Position numbers and translations under genes: made by a program. From Cyanobacteria bacterium FACHB-502 (lineage in GTDB: Bacteria; Cyanobacteriota; Cyanobacteriia; Elainellales; Elainellaceae): DNA of 64,000 nucleotides. The stretch lies in assembly GCA_014695325.1 (NCBI GenBank), contig JACJNZ010000055.1, positions 186,001 through 250,000 of the forward strand. Reading direction: 5' to 3'. Every line of letters starts with the position of its first letter. Position 1 is the first letter of the stretch. The notes under the pieces were generated by a model. That model did no database searches. It was not told the origin of the DNA and was given only the letters and a program-made list of their open reading frames with translations. Of this stretch, positions 26,741 to 36,171 are shown one piece after another.

Positions 26741-27688
26741 ATGCAAAACTTCCGAAACTATTACGCGATTTTGGGAGTTTCCGCCGATGCCACGGTCGAA
26801 GAGATTAAAAAGACTTTCCGCCAATTGGCGCGGCAGTATCACCCGGACATGAACCCCGGCGATAAGGTCGCAGAGGAAAAGTTCAAAGATCTCAACGAAG
26901 CCTACGAGGTTTTGTCGGATACAACCAAACGCGCACAGTACGACAAATACAAGCGATTTTGGGACAAGGATGGCGGCAGCAAACAGCGCGGCTGGGGTAA
27001 CTTTAATCGTGCTCCTGAAGACATGGACTTCGGGCAGTTTCGCGACTTCAACTCGTTCGTCGATCAGTTGCTAAACCGCCGAGACCAGCCTGCTGACCCC
27101 CCGCCTGCCCGCGACCGCGATCCCTTCCGCCCTGGCACAACCAAAACAACCTACACCGTTCCTCGCTCTGGACCCAAACCCCGTAATGCGGAGGCAACCC
27201 TCACGGTTCCCCTTGATCGCGCCTACACCGGGGGACGGGAGCGGATTCGCCTGGAAGACGGTCGATCGCTGGAAGTGAATATGCCTGCCGGAATGTTTAC
27301 CGGACAAAAGGTGCGCCTGAAAGGACAGGGCATCAACGGCGGCGATTTGTATCTGACGATCGAAGTGTCACCCCATCCGTTCTTTCAGCTCGACGGAGCC
27401 GATATCTATTGTCAGTTGCCCATTACCCCTGCTGAAGCAGTGCTGGGCGGACCGATCGAAGTTCCCACGCTGGATGGCTTAGCCCGCATGATGATTCCAC
27501 CGGGTGTGCGATCGGGTCAACGGTTGCGGCTGGGCGGCAAAGGATATTTGATTGACGGCGATCGAGGCGATCAAATTGTGGAAGTTCAGATTGTCACACC
27601 CAAGGATCTGACCGAGCAGGAGCGAGAGCTATACGAAAAACTGCGGCAGATCGAGACATTCAATCCGCGTGCAAACTTGCCGATTTAG
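26741..27688 (+). CDS. dnaJ3: DnaJ-family co-chaperone (DnaJ3, type II, no zinc finger)
   Basis: 315 residues from the ATG at 26741 (AGAGGA upstream). The J-domain (about residues 5-70) reads [20 protein letters not shown] then [15 protein letters not shown], with the HPD motif that stimulates Hsp70 ATPase. After a charged linker (residues 80-150) come the two beta-barrel C-terminal domains: [40 protein letters not shown] and [19 protein letters not shown]. There is no CxxCxGxG cysteine repeat, so it is a CbpA/type II co-chaperone. It lies 11 bp after dnaK3 and is surely cotranscribed and partnered with it. Confidence 0.94.
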   Translation: MQNFRNYYAILGVSADATVEEIKKTFRQLARQYHPDMNPGDKVAEEKFKDLNEAYEVLSDTTKRAQYDKYKRFWDKDGGSKQRGWGNFNRAPEDMDFGQFRDFNSFVDQLLNRRDQPADPPPARDRDPFRPGTTKTTYTVPRSGPKPRNAEATLTVPLDRAYTGGRERIRLEDGRSLEVNMPAGMFTGQKVRLKGQGINGGDLYLTIEVSPHPFFQLDGADIYCQLPITPAEAVLGGPIEVPTLDGLARMMIPPGVRSGQRLRLGGKGYLIDGDRGDQIVEVQIVTPKDLTEQERELYEKLRQIETFNPRANLPI

Positions 27689-27937
27689 TCAGGGAATAGC
27701 ACAACCAGCTGTCATCTCGAATCACCACGATAAAATAGCGATCGCTCAGTCTTTTCTAGCTGCAAGGAAAATTCGATCGCTTCACCGCGCTTCGGCAATC
27801 TGACTCTCACGGCTGCACAAATTTTACAGGGGCGTTCGTGAGCCAAACTCAGAAAACTTGATTAATGGCTCGACATCAAGGACACTCCTTAAAGCACAGG
27901 TTTTAACATAACAGTACAAAGTTTTAACTTTGACAGC
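27689..27937. other. Intergenic region, no supported gene
   Basis: The region lies between dnaJ3 and the exported propeller-like protein. It presumably contains the latter's promoter. Nothing else is recognised. Confidence 0.4.
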
Positions 27938-29473
27938 ATGGCTAATTCGTTGAGTCGTCTCAAATCGCTTCGTCAGCCGATCGATCGCACCGCAATTGTG
28001 CTGATTTTGGCGTTAACGCTGGCAATTGGCGGACTAATCATTAAAGGCGATCGGGCAATGGCACGAGTGCGCGACTTTAGCTGGGCGGGGCGGCAGGTCG
28101 GCGCAGAAGATACAGCATTTATTCTCACTTTTAGCCGTCCGATGGATCACAGCAGCGTGGAAAGTAACCTGAAGATCGATCCACCGTTGCGCGGCAAGGT
28201 GAGCTGGGCAGGCAGACGCATGGCGTACACACTAGAAACTCCGGCTCCCTACGGAGAAACTTATCAGGTGACGCTGAACGGCATTCGCGATCGGTTTACC
28301 CCTGCCCATGATCCCCATGCCGGAAACTCGCAGTTTAGCGGCACGTTTCGCACCCGCGAGCGAGCGTTTGTTTATCTGGGTGTAGCGGGGGAAGAGAAAG
28401 GGCGACTGGTGCTGCAAAATTTGACCCGCCAGGAAAAGCGCATCCTCACGCCGCCAAACCTTGCCGTAATGGAGTTTGAACCGTATCCGCAGGGCGATCG
28501 CATCTTATTTTCGGCGACGGACTCGGCTCAGAATATGCAGAACGTGCTGGATCAGCAGCTTTACACGGTCAGCACTGGAATTCAAATTGCATCTCCTGCC
28601 AGCACCCCCACCGAACTGAAGCAGGGTGTTGCGCCTGTCGCGGTTCCGGTGAAGCCTGCGGGCACGATCGATCTCATCCTGGACAACAAAGACTATCAAA
28701 ATCTCAAGTTTGACCTGTCTCCCGATGGAGAGTCGATCGTCGTTCAGCGCGCCAATCGCAAAAACCAGGCTGAGTTCGGCTTGTGGATGCTGAAAACCGG
28801 GGCAGCCCCGCAGCAAATTAAAACCGAGCCGGGCGGTGATTTTTTGATCGCGCCCGATAGCCGATCGCTTGCCATGTCGCAGGGTCAGGGAATGGCAATT
28901 TTGCCGCTCGCAACGGATGCTCAGCGACTCGACTTTCTGCCCCGGTTTGGCATGATTTTGAGCTTTTCTCAGGATGGCTCGGCAGCAGCGATGGTGAACT
29001 TTAACAGCACGCCCGGTAACCCGTCGCGATCGCTGTTTTATGTCACGAATCAAGGCACTGAAAAAGAGCTGCTCAAAACCAACGGTTCGATTCTCAAAGC
29101 ACAGTTCGATCGGGCAAAGCAGACACTCTACTGCCTCTACACCAAACTGCTGCCAGGAGATTTATACCTGGAAGAACCATACATTGCCGCAATCCATTTG
29201 GAAACCGGAAAGCTCACCGATTTGCTGCGGCTGCCGCTCCAGCGCGATATTCAGGTTAGCCTCGCTCCCGACGGGCTGGGAATTCTGTTTGACCAGATTG
29301 TCGCGACCAATGACCAGAATCAGTCTGGTTCAGTTCAAACTCAAGCAGGCACGACGATCGCCAGCAGTCAGCTCTGGTTTTTGCCTGTGGTGCAAGACGA
29401 TCGAGGCAATCCTGTTCAGGCACAGCCCCAAGCACTCAACATTGCCGGATTACGTCCACGCTGGCTTCCCTGA
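27938..29473 (+). CDS. Membrane-anchored protein with Ig-like (Big_5) domain and beta-propeller-like region
   Basis: 511 residues, not a named family. An N-terminal anchor or signal (TAIVLILALTLAIGGLII, residues 19-36) is followed by an SbsA/Big_5 Ig-like domain (residues 60-140): FILTFSRPMDHSSVESNLKI, VSWAGRRMAYTLETPAPYGE and TYQVTLNGIRDR. After this comes a repetitive beta-rich region with TolB/WD-like blades (for example KFDLSPDGESIVVQRANR, FLIAPDSRSLAMSQG, MILSFSQDGSAAAMV and SLAPDGLGILFDQI). The likely location is periplasmic, tethered to the membrane. The function is unknown; propeller and Ig modules suggest binding. A binding-protein gene for osmoprotectants follows 73 bp later. Confidence 0.8.
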   Translation: MANSLSRLKSLRQPIDRTAIVLILALTLAIGGLIIKGDRAMARVRDFSWAGRQVGAEDTAFILTFSRPMDHSSVESNLKIDPPLRGKVSWAGRRMAYTLETPAPYGETYQVTLNGIRDRFTPAHDPHAGNSQFSGTFRTRERAFVYLGVAGEEKGRLVLQNLTRQEKRILTPPNLAVMEFEPYPQGDRILFSATDSAQNMQNVLDQQLYTVSTGIQIASPASTPTELKQGVAPVAVPVKPAGTIDLILDNKDYQNLKFDLSPDGESIVVQRANRKNQAEFGLWMLKTGAAPQQIKTEPGGDFLIAPDSRSLAMSQGQGMAILPLATDAQRLDFLPRFGMILSFSQDGSAAAMVNFNSTPGNPSRSLFYVTNQGTEKELLKTNGSILKAQFDRAKQTLYCLYTKLLPGDLYLEEPYIAAIHLETGKLTDLLRLPLQRDIQVSLAPDGLGILFDQIVATNDQNQSGSVQTQAGTTIASSQLWFLPVVQDDRGNPVQAQPQALNIAGLRPRWLP

Positions 29474-29546
29474 GTTCGGTATTATGGCAGGATGACTGAA
29501 ACTGACAGTGAAGCTTCATTTAAATCCCTTACGAAAAGTAGATTCC

Positions 29547-30458
29547 ATGAAAAGAATCCGTCACTTTATCATCATGCCCCTGCTGGCTTTGGTCACGGCG
29601 GGCATTCTGATTGCCTGCGCGACGGGCGGCAATAGCAGCAACAATCAAACTCCGATTCGGGTTGGCTCCAAGGACTTTACAGAGCAGTTTATCATCGGCG
29701 AAATGTATGCCTCGGTGCTAGAAAAAGCTGGGCTTCAGGTCGAGCGCAAGCTGAACCTAGGCGGAACGCCCGTGGCTCAAAAAGCACTCGAAAACGGTGA
29801 AATTGACGTTTACCCGGAATATACGGGAACCGGACTGCTTACCGTCCTGAAACTGCCGGCGAATAGCGATCAAAAAGCGGTCTTCGACACCGTTTCCCAG
29901 AACTACAAGGAGAAATTTAATCTGGTGTGGCTGGAGCCTGCTCCGATGAACAACACGCAGGCTTTGGCGATGACGACTGAAGGTTCTCAAAAGTTTGGAG
30001 TAAAAACTATTTCAGACATGGCGGCAAAAGCCAGCGAACTCACGATGATCGGTCCGCCCGAATTTGAAGTGCGCGAAGATGGGCTTCCCGGGATCAAGCA
30101 AAAGTACGGTAACTTTCAGCTTGAAGAATACAAGGCAGTCGATCCCGGTTTGCGATACAAGGGATTGGTTGACGGCGAGGCAGATGTCACCGTTGCCTTT
30201 GGTACAGATGGCGAAATCAGTGCCTTTAAGCTGATTGTGCTGGAAGACGACAAAAAGTTGTTCCCGCCCTATCAAATTGCGCCCGTGGTGCGGCAGGCTG
30301 CGATCGAAAGCCACCCCGATATGCAGAAGGCGTTAAATCAGCTTGCTCCTTTGCTGACGAATGAAACTATGCAGCGACTCAACTACGAAGTCAGCGGCAA
30401 GCAGCGCGAACCCGCAGAGGTGGCAAAAGAATTTTTGCAGCAAGAAGGACTGCTGTGA
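29547..30458 (+). CDS. Osmoprotectant (glycine betaine/choline type) ABC transporter substrate-binding lipoprotein
   Basis: 303 residues from the ATG at 29547; an in-frame GTG at 29508 is less likely because it puts 13 extra residues before the signal. The signal peptide ends in lipobox LIAC (MPLLALVTAGILIACATGG). The mature part is an OpuC/OsmX-type type II binding protein: IRVGSKDFTEQFIIGEMYAS, NGEIDVYPEYTGTGLLTVL, VDGEADVTVAFGTDGEI and PVVRQAAIESHPDMQKAL. It captures a betaine-like solute for import. Its stop overlaps the GTG start of the ATPase gene by four bases. Confidence 0.9.
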   Translation: MKRIRHFIIMPLLALVTAGILIACATGGNSSNNQTPIRVGSKDFTEQFIIGEMYASVLEKAGLQVERKLNLGGTPVAQKALENGEIDVYPEYTGTGLLTVLKLPANSDQKAVFDTVSQNYKEKFNLVWLEPAPMNNTQALAMTTEGSQKFGVKTISDMAAKASELTMIGPPEFEVREDGLPGIKQKYGNFQLEEYKAVDPGLRYKGLVDGEADVTVAFGTDGEISAFKLIVLEDDKKLFPPYQIAPVVRQAAIESHPDMQKALNQLAPLLTNETMQRLNYEVSGKQREPAEVAKEFLQQEGLL

Positions 30459-31426
30459 GCCAGATCCGCTTTGATCAGGTATCCCTGCGGTTTCCGGGGG
30501 CGACTCGTCCGGCGGTCGATCGCTGTAGCGGCACGATCGAATCTGGCGAACTGGTCGTGATCCTGGGACCGTCGGGGTGTGGCAAAACCACACTGCTGAA
30601 GATGGTTAACCGTCTGTATGAGCCGACATCGGGCAGCATTTATCTGGGCGATCGCGATATTCGCCAGGTTTCGCGGACTGCCCTGCGGCGACAGATTGGC
30701 TATGTAATTCAGCAGGGGGGCTTGTTTCCCCACATGACCGTTGCCCAAAATATCGGGGTCGTGCCAAAGCTGCTGGGCTGGTCGCGTCCCCGCATTCAGG
30801 CAAGAATTGATGAGCTATTGATACTGGTCGAACTACCACCTCAGGAGTTTCGTCGTCGCTATCCGGCACAGCTCTCGGGCGGACAGCAGCAGCGGGTCGG
30901 CTTAGCCCGTGCTCTGGCAGGCGATCCGCAAGTGATGCTGATGGATGAACCCTTTGGGGCGATCGATGCCATCACACGCACAACACTGCAAGATGAAATT
31001 TTGCGGCTCCAGCGTCAGCTTCAAAAAACAATCCTATTTGTCTCCCATGATGTCGAAGAAGCGTTACGCCTTGCCGATCGCCTGTTAATTATGCGACAGG
31101 GACAAATTATCCAGTTCGATACGCCCTTTCGCGTTTTGACCCAGCCTGCCGACTCCTTTGTGCGAGAGCTGGTGGGCGCAAACGATATGGTGCGTCAACT
31201 GGGACTGCTGCAGGTGCGATCGGTCATGTTGACCACTGCTGAACCCTATCCAATCTCATCTGAGTTGACCCTTTCCCCAGACGATACGCTGCGCCGGGCA
31301 CTCTCACTCATGCTACAAACCGGAGCGGAAAAGCTGATGGTCGTCGAGCAAGGTCGTGCGATCGGCTTCATTACCTTAGACGAAATCAGGCGATCGAGCC
31401 AACCACAACCTATCAAAGAAATGTAA
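30455..31426 (+). CDS. Osmoprotectant ABC transporter ATP-binding protein with C-terminal CBS region
   Basis: 323 residues from a GTG at 30455 that overlaps the upstream stop. Complete nucleotide-binding motifs: Walker A GPSGCGKTTLLKMV, signature LSGGQQQRVGLARAL, Walker B VMLMDEPFGAIDA, and switch VSHDVEEALRLAD. The C-terminus (about residues 240-323) resembles a CBS domain (LSPDDTLRRALSLMLQTGAE and GFITLDEIRRSS), typical of OpuCA-type subunits, where CBS domains sense ionic strength. No permease gene follows within the window. Confidence 0.92.
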   Translation: MSQIRFDQVSLRFPGATRPAVDRCSGTIESGELVVILGPSGCGKTTLLKMVNRLYEPTSGSIYLGDRDIRQVSRTALRRQIGYVIQQGGLFPHMTVAQNIGVVPKLLGWSRPRIQARIDELLILVELPPQEFRRRYPAQLSGGQQQRVGLARALAGDPQVMLMDEPFGAIDAITRTTLQDEILRLQRQLQKTILFVSHDVEEALRLADRLLIMRQGQIIQFDTPFRVLTQPADSFVRELVGANDMVRQLGLLQVRSVMLTTAEPYPISSELTLSPDDTLRRALSLMLQTGAEKLMVVEQGRAIGFITLDEIRRSSQPQPIKEM

Positions 31427-31548
31427 TTCTGGTATTGTAATTGACCTGCAATCGATCGATTCAGGCGATCGTCCCCATTGACTTAGTGCAAATGTACTTG
31501 CTATTATCGCTTCAAAGTTTAATCTTGAATCGAATCTGACGAGGGTTT
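31427..31548. other. Intergenic spacer before the VOC gene
   Basis: The 122-bp gap contains GATCGATCG clusters and the likely promoter of the VOC gene. No permease remnant is visible. Confidence 0.35.
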
Positions 31549-31971
31549 ATGGAAGATAGCCCCAGTATTCTTTCGCACGTTTCGATCGGCACAAACCATT
31601 TTGAACGGGCAGTTGCCTTTTACGACAGCGTGTTGCCAACGTTAGGCTGCAAACGAATTATGGAACATCCGGGCGCAGTGGCTTACGGAAAGATGTATCC
31701 CGAATTTTGGGTGCAAACGCCGATCAACGGTCAGCGCGCAACCGTCGGAAATGGTACGCACATCGGGTTTATCGCACCTACTCCAGAAGCAGTCCATGCG
31801 TTTTATGAAGCCGCGTTAGCCAATGGAGGAATCGACGAGGGCGCGCCGGGAAGCAGACCTGAGTACGGTGAACCTTACTACGGCTGCTTTGTACGCGACC
31901 CGGATGGGCACAAGGTTGAAGCGTCCTACTGGGATGAGCAGCTCATTCAAGAGCTTTATATCGACACATAA
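31549..31971 (+). CDS. VOC/glyoxalase superfamily protein
   Basis: 140 residues. The vicinal-oxygen-chelate pattern is clear: LSHVSIGTNHFERAVAFYDS at the N-terminus and CFVRDPDGHKVEASYWD at the end (D-P-D-G-x-x-(I/V)-E, the usual metal-binding Glu). Candidate metal ligands are His9 and the C-terminal Glu. The reaction is not determinable from sequence; relatives include lactoylglutathione-lyase-like and resistance proteins. It is a single domain of family-typical length. Confidence 0.88.
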   Translation: MEDSPSILSHVSIGTNHFERAVAFYDSVLPTLGCKRIMEHPGAVAYGKMYPEFWVQTPINGQRATVGNGTHIGFIAPTPEAVHAFYEAALANGGIDEGAPGSRPEYGEPYYGCFVRDPDGHKVEASYWDEQLIQELYIDT

Positions 31972-32308
31972 TCTTTGAGCGCGGTATTACGAAGTGCAGT
32001 ACAGCATTTAGAGAACATTGAGCTAGGGGACGTTCATCTAAAAAACATTCATCTAGAAAACATTCATCTATTGGCAGCAGATCGATCTAAAATGACAGCC
32101 CCAATGAATGAAAGATCTACAAATGAAAGATTTACGAAAGACTACTTGCTTGAACGGTCAAACAAATTAGACTGAGGAAAGAACTGGGGAACTTTCTTAA
32201 ATTCGTTGCTTAAATCGTTGTTAACGAAAATGCTGCGGCTTTGTTCTCCGGGAGAGAAACTCAATATAACCGTCTTTGAGAATTGAGACGGATAAAGGAG
32301 TTTATAAA
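31972..32308. repeat. Spacer with 15-bp repeats resembling degenerate pentapeptide code
   Basis: A 15-bp period (ACATTCATCTA core) is present in four imperfect copies near 32015, 32030, 32045 and 32060. Read from a TTG at 31975, the frame gives runs such as LENIELGDVHLKNIHLENIH, a five-residue periodicity. The frame ends at 32175 and lacks a good start, so I treat it as a remnant or chance structure. The rest holds the ribosome-binding site of the acetyltransferase gene. Confidence 0.45.
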
Positions 32309-33175
32309 TTGGAACAAGCTTTCGCCCCAGTCAATCTTGATGCTTATTTTCAGCGGATTGGCTATCGCAACAATGCAAATGGATTCTCTCTTGAGAATAA
32401 TTATGCTCCGACGCTGGATACGCTCAAAGCAATTCATCAGCGACATCCCGCAGTCATTCCCTTCGAGAATCTGAATCCGCTGCTCCAGCAGCCCGTTCGA
32501 CTTGATTTGCCATCGCTTCAGCAAAAGCTCCTTGAGCAGGGTCGAGGGGGATATTGCTTTGAGCAAAACTTGCTGCTGCGATCGGTTTTAATCACCCTTG
32601 GATTTCGCGTGACCAGTTTAGCGGCACGGGTTCAGTGGAATATACCCGAAGGAACGATGATGCCCCGAACCCACATGCTGCTGCTGGTTGACATTGACGA
32701 ACAGCCCTATATTGCCGATGTGGGATTTGGCGGATTAACGCTGACTGCCCCGCTACGTCTAGTTCCTGACATCGAGCAAAGCACGTCCCATGAGCCGTTT
32801 CGATTTATCGCCGACAACCACACCTACACAATGCAGGCTAAGCTCGGCGAGGCGTGGAAGCCGCTCTACACCTTTGACCTTCAGGAGCAGCATTTGCCCG
32901 ATTACGAAGTATCAAACTGGTATGTCGCAAGCCATCCTGATTCTCTGTTTGTCAATCACCTGATTGTTGCCCGACCTGATATCGACTGTCGCTATTCTCT
33001 GCGAAACAATCAGCTTTCAACGCATTATCTGAACGGACAAACCGAACAGCGCGTCCTCAAAACCGTTGATGAATTACGCACCGTACTGGAGGATATTTTT
33101 CGCTTGACCTTACCTGCGATCGATTCTTTAGATAGCACGCTCCAGCAAATCGTAAACCCCGTCAACAAGCTGTAG
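32309..33175 (+). CDS. nat: Arylamine N-acetyltransferase (NAT)
   Basis: The likely start is the TTG at 32309, eight bases after AGGAG, giving 288 residues. An upstream TTG at 32276 would need a weaker site. NAT family features: AFAPVNLDAYFQRIGY at the N-terminus, VIPFENLNPLLQQPV, the catalytic Cys in RGGYCFEQNLLLRS (about residue 85), the catalytic His in MMPRTHMLLLV and the Asp in YIADVGFGGLTL. All three triad residues are present. It transfers acetyl from acetyl-CoA to arylamines or hydrazines. The physiological substrate is unknown. It is convergent with nifV across a short spacer. Confidence 0.93.
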   Translation: MEQAFAPVNLDAYFQRIGYRNNANGFSLENNYAPTLDTLKAIHQRHPAVIPFENLNPLLQQPVRLDLPSLQQKLLEQGRGGYCFEQNLLLRSVLITLGFRVTSLAARVQWNIPEGTMMPRTHMLLLVDIDEQPYIADVGFGGLTLTAPLRLVPDIEQSTSHEPFRFIADNHTYTMQAKLGEAWKPLYTFDLQEQHLPDYEVSNWYVASHPDSLFVNHLIVARPDIDCRYSLRNNQLSTHYLNGQTEQRVLKTVDELRTVLEDIFRLTLPAIDSLDSTLQQIVNPVNKL

Positions 33176-33194
33176 GGCAATCGCGGATTGATTC

Positions 33195-33214
33195 GATGAT
33201 TGATCTGAATCATC
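33195..33214. terminator. Hairpin between the convergent NAT and nifV genes
   Basis: GATGATT (33195-33201) pairs perfectly with AATCATC (33208-33214) around a six-base loop. It sits between two convergent stop codons and could serve both genes, though neither side has a strong T-tract. Confidence 0.4.
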
Positions 33215-33237
33215 TCGCCAGTTCTTGATCTGGTCAT

Positions 33238-34371
33238 TCAGCCGATCGCAGGAGTGGATTTGCGGTGCTGCACCAGCGTCAGCAGTTCGTCTGGAGTCAG
33301 ATTGCATTTCATTTGGGTCGATCGCAGCCGGACTGCATCGAGAATCATTTGGGTTTCCTGAGGGGCCAGGGTGATGCCGTGCTGCTGCAATAAATTGATC
33401 AGCGAATGCCGTCCCGAATGTTTGCCGATGACGAGACGATGCTGCCGCCCAATTTCTTGCGGATCGTAGGGCTGATAGGCGATCGGGTTTTTCAGAATGC
33501 CATCGGCGTGAATACCAGATTCGTGTACAAAAGCATTCTCGCCCACGATCGCTTTCCAGGGTGGAATACAGCTTCCAGAGGCTTTCGCCACAAGCTGAGA
33601 AAGTTCAATCAGCTGATGAGTTGCGATTCCCGTTTTAATTCCATAAATTTGTTTCAATCCCATCACCACTTCTTCCAGCGGTGCATTTCCGGCACGTTCT
33701 CCCAAGCCATTTACCGTTGTATTCACCGAAACGGCTCCGGCTTTGACTCCGGCTAATGCGTTTGCCGTTGCTAATCCCAGATCGTTATGCGTGTGCATTT
33801 CGATATCCAGTGCAGTAGCAGCCATTAACTCCCGCACTTTTTCATAAGTGGCAAACGGATCGAGAACGCCGACTGTATCACAGAAGCGAAAGCGGGACGC
33901 ACCCCACGCTTGTGCCTGAAGCAAAACATCGAGCAGAAAGCCGGATTCGGCTCTGGAGGAGTCTTCGCCGCCGATCGCCACGTATAAATCGTGATCTTTG
34001 GCATAGGCGATCGTGTCTCGCAGTCGAGTAAGCATTTGCTGACGATCGCCCTGAAACTTAACCGCGATTTGAATTTCAGACACAGGAACCGAAATATGCA
34101 CCCGCGTTAAGCCACAGGCCAGAGATGCAGTAACGTCTGCAATCACGGCTCGATTCCAGCCAATCAGCTTTGCGTTAAGCCCAAGGTGACGAACGGCAGT
34201 AATCGCCTGAATTTCGGCATCGCCCATTGCCGGAATCCCGACTTCGATTTCGGGGACGCCGATCGCGTCTAAGAATTGGGCAATTGCTACTTTTTCTTCC
34301 AGGTTAAAGGCAACTCCCGCAGCCTGTTCGCCATCGCGTAATGTAGTGTCATTAATCTGGATGAGGGGCAT
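33238..34371 (-). CDS. nifV: Homocitrate synthase
   Basis: 377 residues from the ATG at 34371 (AGGAGTG upstream). A longer frame to 34464 would add a non-homologous leader. DRE-TIM metallolyase features are visible: [17 protein letters not shown] (residues 5-21), [35 protein letters not shown] with the two metal His, [16 protein letters not shown] and [15 protein letters not shown]. Homocitrate synthase condenses acetyl-CoA and 2-oxoglutarate and makes the homocitrate ligand of the nitrogenase cofactor in diazotrophs. Paralogues making isopropylmalate or (R)-citramalate are similar, but the length and the N-terminus [20 protein letters not shown] fit NifV. No other nif gene is near. Confidence 0.88.
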   Translation of the reverse strand: MPLIQINDTTLRDGEQAAGVAFNLEEKVAIAQFLDAIGVPEIEVGIPAMGDAEIQAITAVRHLGLNAKLIGWNRAVIADVTASLACGLTRVHISVPVSEIQIAVKFQGDRQQMLTRLRDTIAYAKDHDLYVAIGGEDSSRAESGFLLDVLLQAQAWGASRFRFCDTVGVLDPFATYEKVRELMAATALDIEMHTHNDLGLATANALAGVKAGAVSVNTTVNGLGERAGNAPLEEVVMGLKQIYGIKTGIATHQLIELSQLVAKASGSCIPPWKAIVGENAFVHESGIHADGILKNPIAYQPYDPQEIGRQHRLVIGKHSGRHSLINLLQQHGITLAPQETQMILDAVRLRSTQMKCNLTPDELLTLVQHRKSTPAIG

Positions 34372-34665
34372 CAGTTCACTCCTGAAGGAAATCGAGAACA
34401 GAAACAGCGACAGAATCTTTGAGAATCGCCTTGCTCCTATTCTGATTTGAGTTGCGCCCCGCAAAAGCCGCCGTCTCAGTTCTTTTCAATTCCTCTCAAA
34501 ACGTCACGTTCGATCGAAACAATGGCGTTCGATTGGGATGAAGCTACTTAAACAGGTTCTTTTGCTGCAAAACTAAACCGACGATCGAACTGCATTGAGA
34601 AACAAGTCTTGCAGTCTGCGATCGTCGGCAGTGAGGAACAGGTTAATCGGCTGAATTTCAGCAGT

Positions 34666-36171
34666 CTAGACAGGCACTTTTTCCAGCAAAAGCTTCGATC
34701 GCTTCACATGTTCAGGCACAGCAACAGGGTAATCACCTGTAAAGCAGGCAGAACAAAAGCTTGCGGGATCCTCACCCGTCGATTTCAGCATTCCTTCCCA
34801 GCTCAGGTACGCCAGGCTATCCACGCCGATTTGCTGCCGGATTTCTTCGACCGATTTCGTGGCAGCAATGAGCTGATCTTGAGTGTCGGTGTCAATGCCG
34901 TAAAAGCAGGGATGAGTGACAGGCGGCGAGGAAATTCTCATGTGAACTTCGGTGGCTCCCGCATCGCGCAGTGCCTTCACAATCTTGCGGCTGGTGGTTC
35001 CGCGCACGATCGAATCATCCACAATTAAGACTCGCTTCCCGACCAGCACATCCTTTAGCGGATTTAGCTTCATGCGAATGCCCGACTCACGCATCGATTG
35101 CGTAGGCTGAATAAAAGTACGCCCGACATAGCGGTTTTTGATCAAGCCTTCTGCATAGGAAATACCCGACTCTTGCGAAAAGCCGATCGCCGCCGGAATG
35201 CCAGAATCTGGGACGCCCATCACCAAATCGACATCAGCAGAAGATTCCTTTGCAAGCTGTCTGCCAATCCGCATCCGGTAGGTATAGAGGCTTTCTTCGT
35301 TCATTACGCTATCGGGACGGGCAAAGTAAATCATCTCAAAGATGCAGAGTTTCCGCTTGGTTTGCGGTGCCCACTGAACCGAACTCAGCCCTGTTTCGGT
35401 GATCCAAACTAACTCTCCGGGCTGCACATCGCGCAAATAGTCCGCGCCGATAATGTCGAGTCCGCAGGTTTCTGATGCCAGGACATAGCGAATTCCGGCA
35501 TCTTCAGTTTCAAGTGTGCCGATAACGAGCGGACGAATCCCGTTGGGATCCCGCGCCCCAATAATGCCCTGCGGAGTGGCAATACATAAGCTAAAAGCTC
35601 CCTCACAACGTTTGAAGGCAGCGACCGCCCCCTGAACCCAGTCACCCAAATCACTCACAGCTTCTGCCATTGCGTGAGCGATCATCTCAGAGTCGGTCGT
35701 GGTCTGCAATTGAGCATCGGTTCGCAGCAATTCTTCGCGAAGCCGGGGCGTGTTGACCAAGTTGCCATTGTGAGCCAGAGCCAGGGTGCCCAGGCGAGTT
35801 TCAACGACTGCGGGCTGAGCATTTACCACTCGGCTCGATCCGGTCGTGGAATAGCGCGTGTGCCCAACTGCCAAATAGCCTGGAAGCTGTTTCAAAATCT
35901 GTTCGCTAAACACCTGCGATACCAAGCCCATGTCTTTGTGCAGGTGCATTTGCTGACCGTCAAAGGTCGCAATTCCTGCCGATTCCTGTCCGCGATGCTG
36001 AAGCGCATACAAGCCAAAATAAGTGAGTTTGCCGACATCTTCGCCAGGAGCATAGATACCAAATACGCCGCAGGCTTCTTCGGGCTTATCGGGTCGGGGG
36101 TCAAGGCTAGAAGATGCCATTGTGGGCTGGTCGGCAACCTGATCGGCGTGATCCGCAGAATTTGGCAGCAT
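34666..36171 (-). CDS. purF: Amidophosphoribosyltransferase
   Basis: 501 residues. This enzyme makes 5-phosphoribosylamine from PRPP and glutamine, the first step of purine synthesis. The catalytic cysteine follows a leader of about 33 residues (EEACGVFGIYAPGED), which is probably removed to expose Cys. The glutaminase part has FGLYALQHRGQESAGIAT and GHTRYSTTGSS; the phosphoribosyltransferase part has the PRPP loop RVLIVDDSIVRGTTSRKIV. Cysteines in FCSACFTG and at ASETCGLD fit the iron-sulphur-type PurF. It is transcribed in the same direction as purL, with a 559-bp gap between them. Confidence 0.96.
   Translation of the reverse strand: MLPNSADHADQVADQPTMASSSLDPRPDKPEEACGVFGIYAPGEDVGKLTYFGLYALQHRGQESAGIATFDGQQMHLHKDMGLVSQVFSEQILKQLPGYLAVGHTRYSTTGSSRVVNAQPAVVETRLGTLALAHNGNLVNTPRLREELLRTDAQLQTTTDSEMIAHAMAEAVSDLGDWVQGAVAAFKRCEGAFSLCIATPQGIIGARDPNGIRPLVIGTLETEDAGIRYVLASETCGLDIIGADYLRDVQPGELVWITETGLSSVQWAPQTKRKLCIFEMIYFARPDSVMNEESLYTYRMRIGRQLAKESSADVDLVMGVPDSGIPAAIGFSQESGISYAEGLIKNRYVGRTFIQPTQSMRESGIRMKLNPLKDVLVGKRVLIVDDSIVRGTTSRKIVKALRDAGATEVHMRISSPPVTHPCFYGIDTDTQDQLIAATKSVEEIRQQIGVDSLAYLSWEGMLKSTGEDPASFCSACFTGDYPVAVPEHVKRSKLLLEKVPV

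Noticed and set aside
30455-31548. Permease gene hidden in the osmoprotectant operon
   Set aside because: No hydrophobic reading frame is present after the ATPase; the gap holds only 122 bp.
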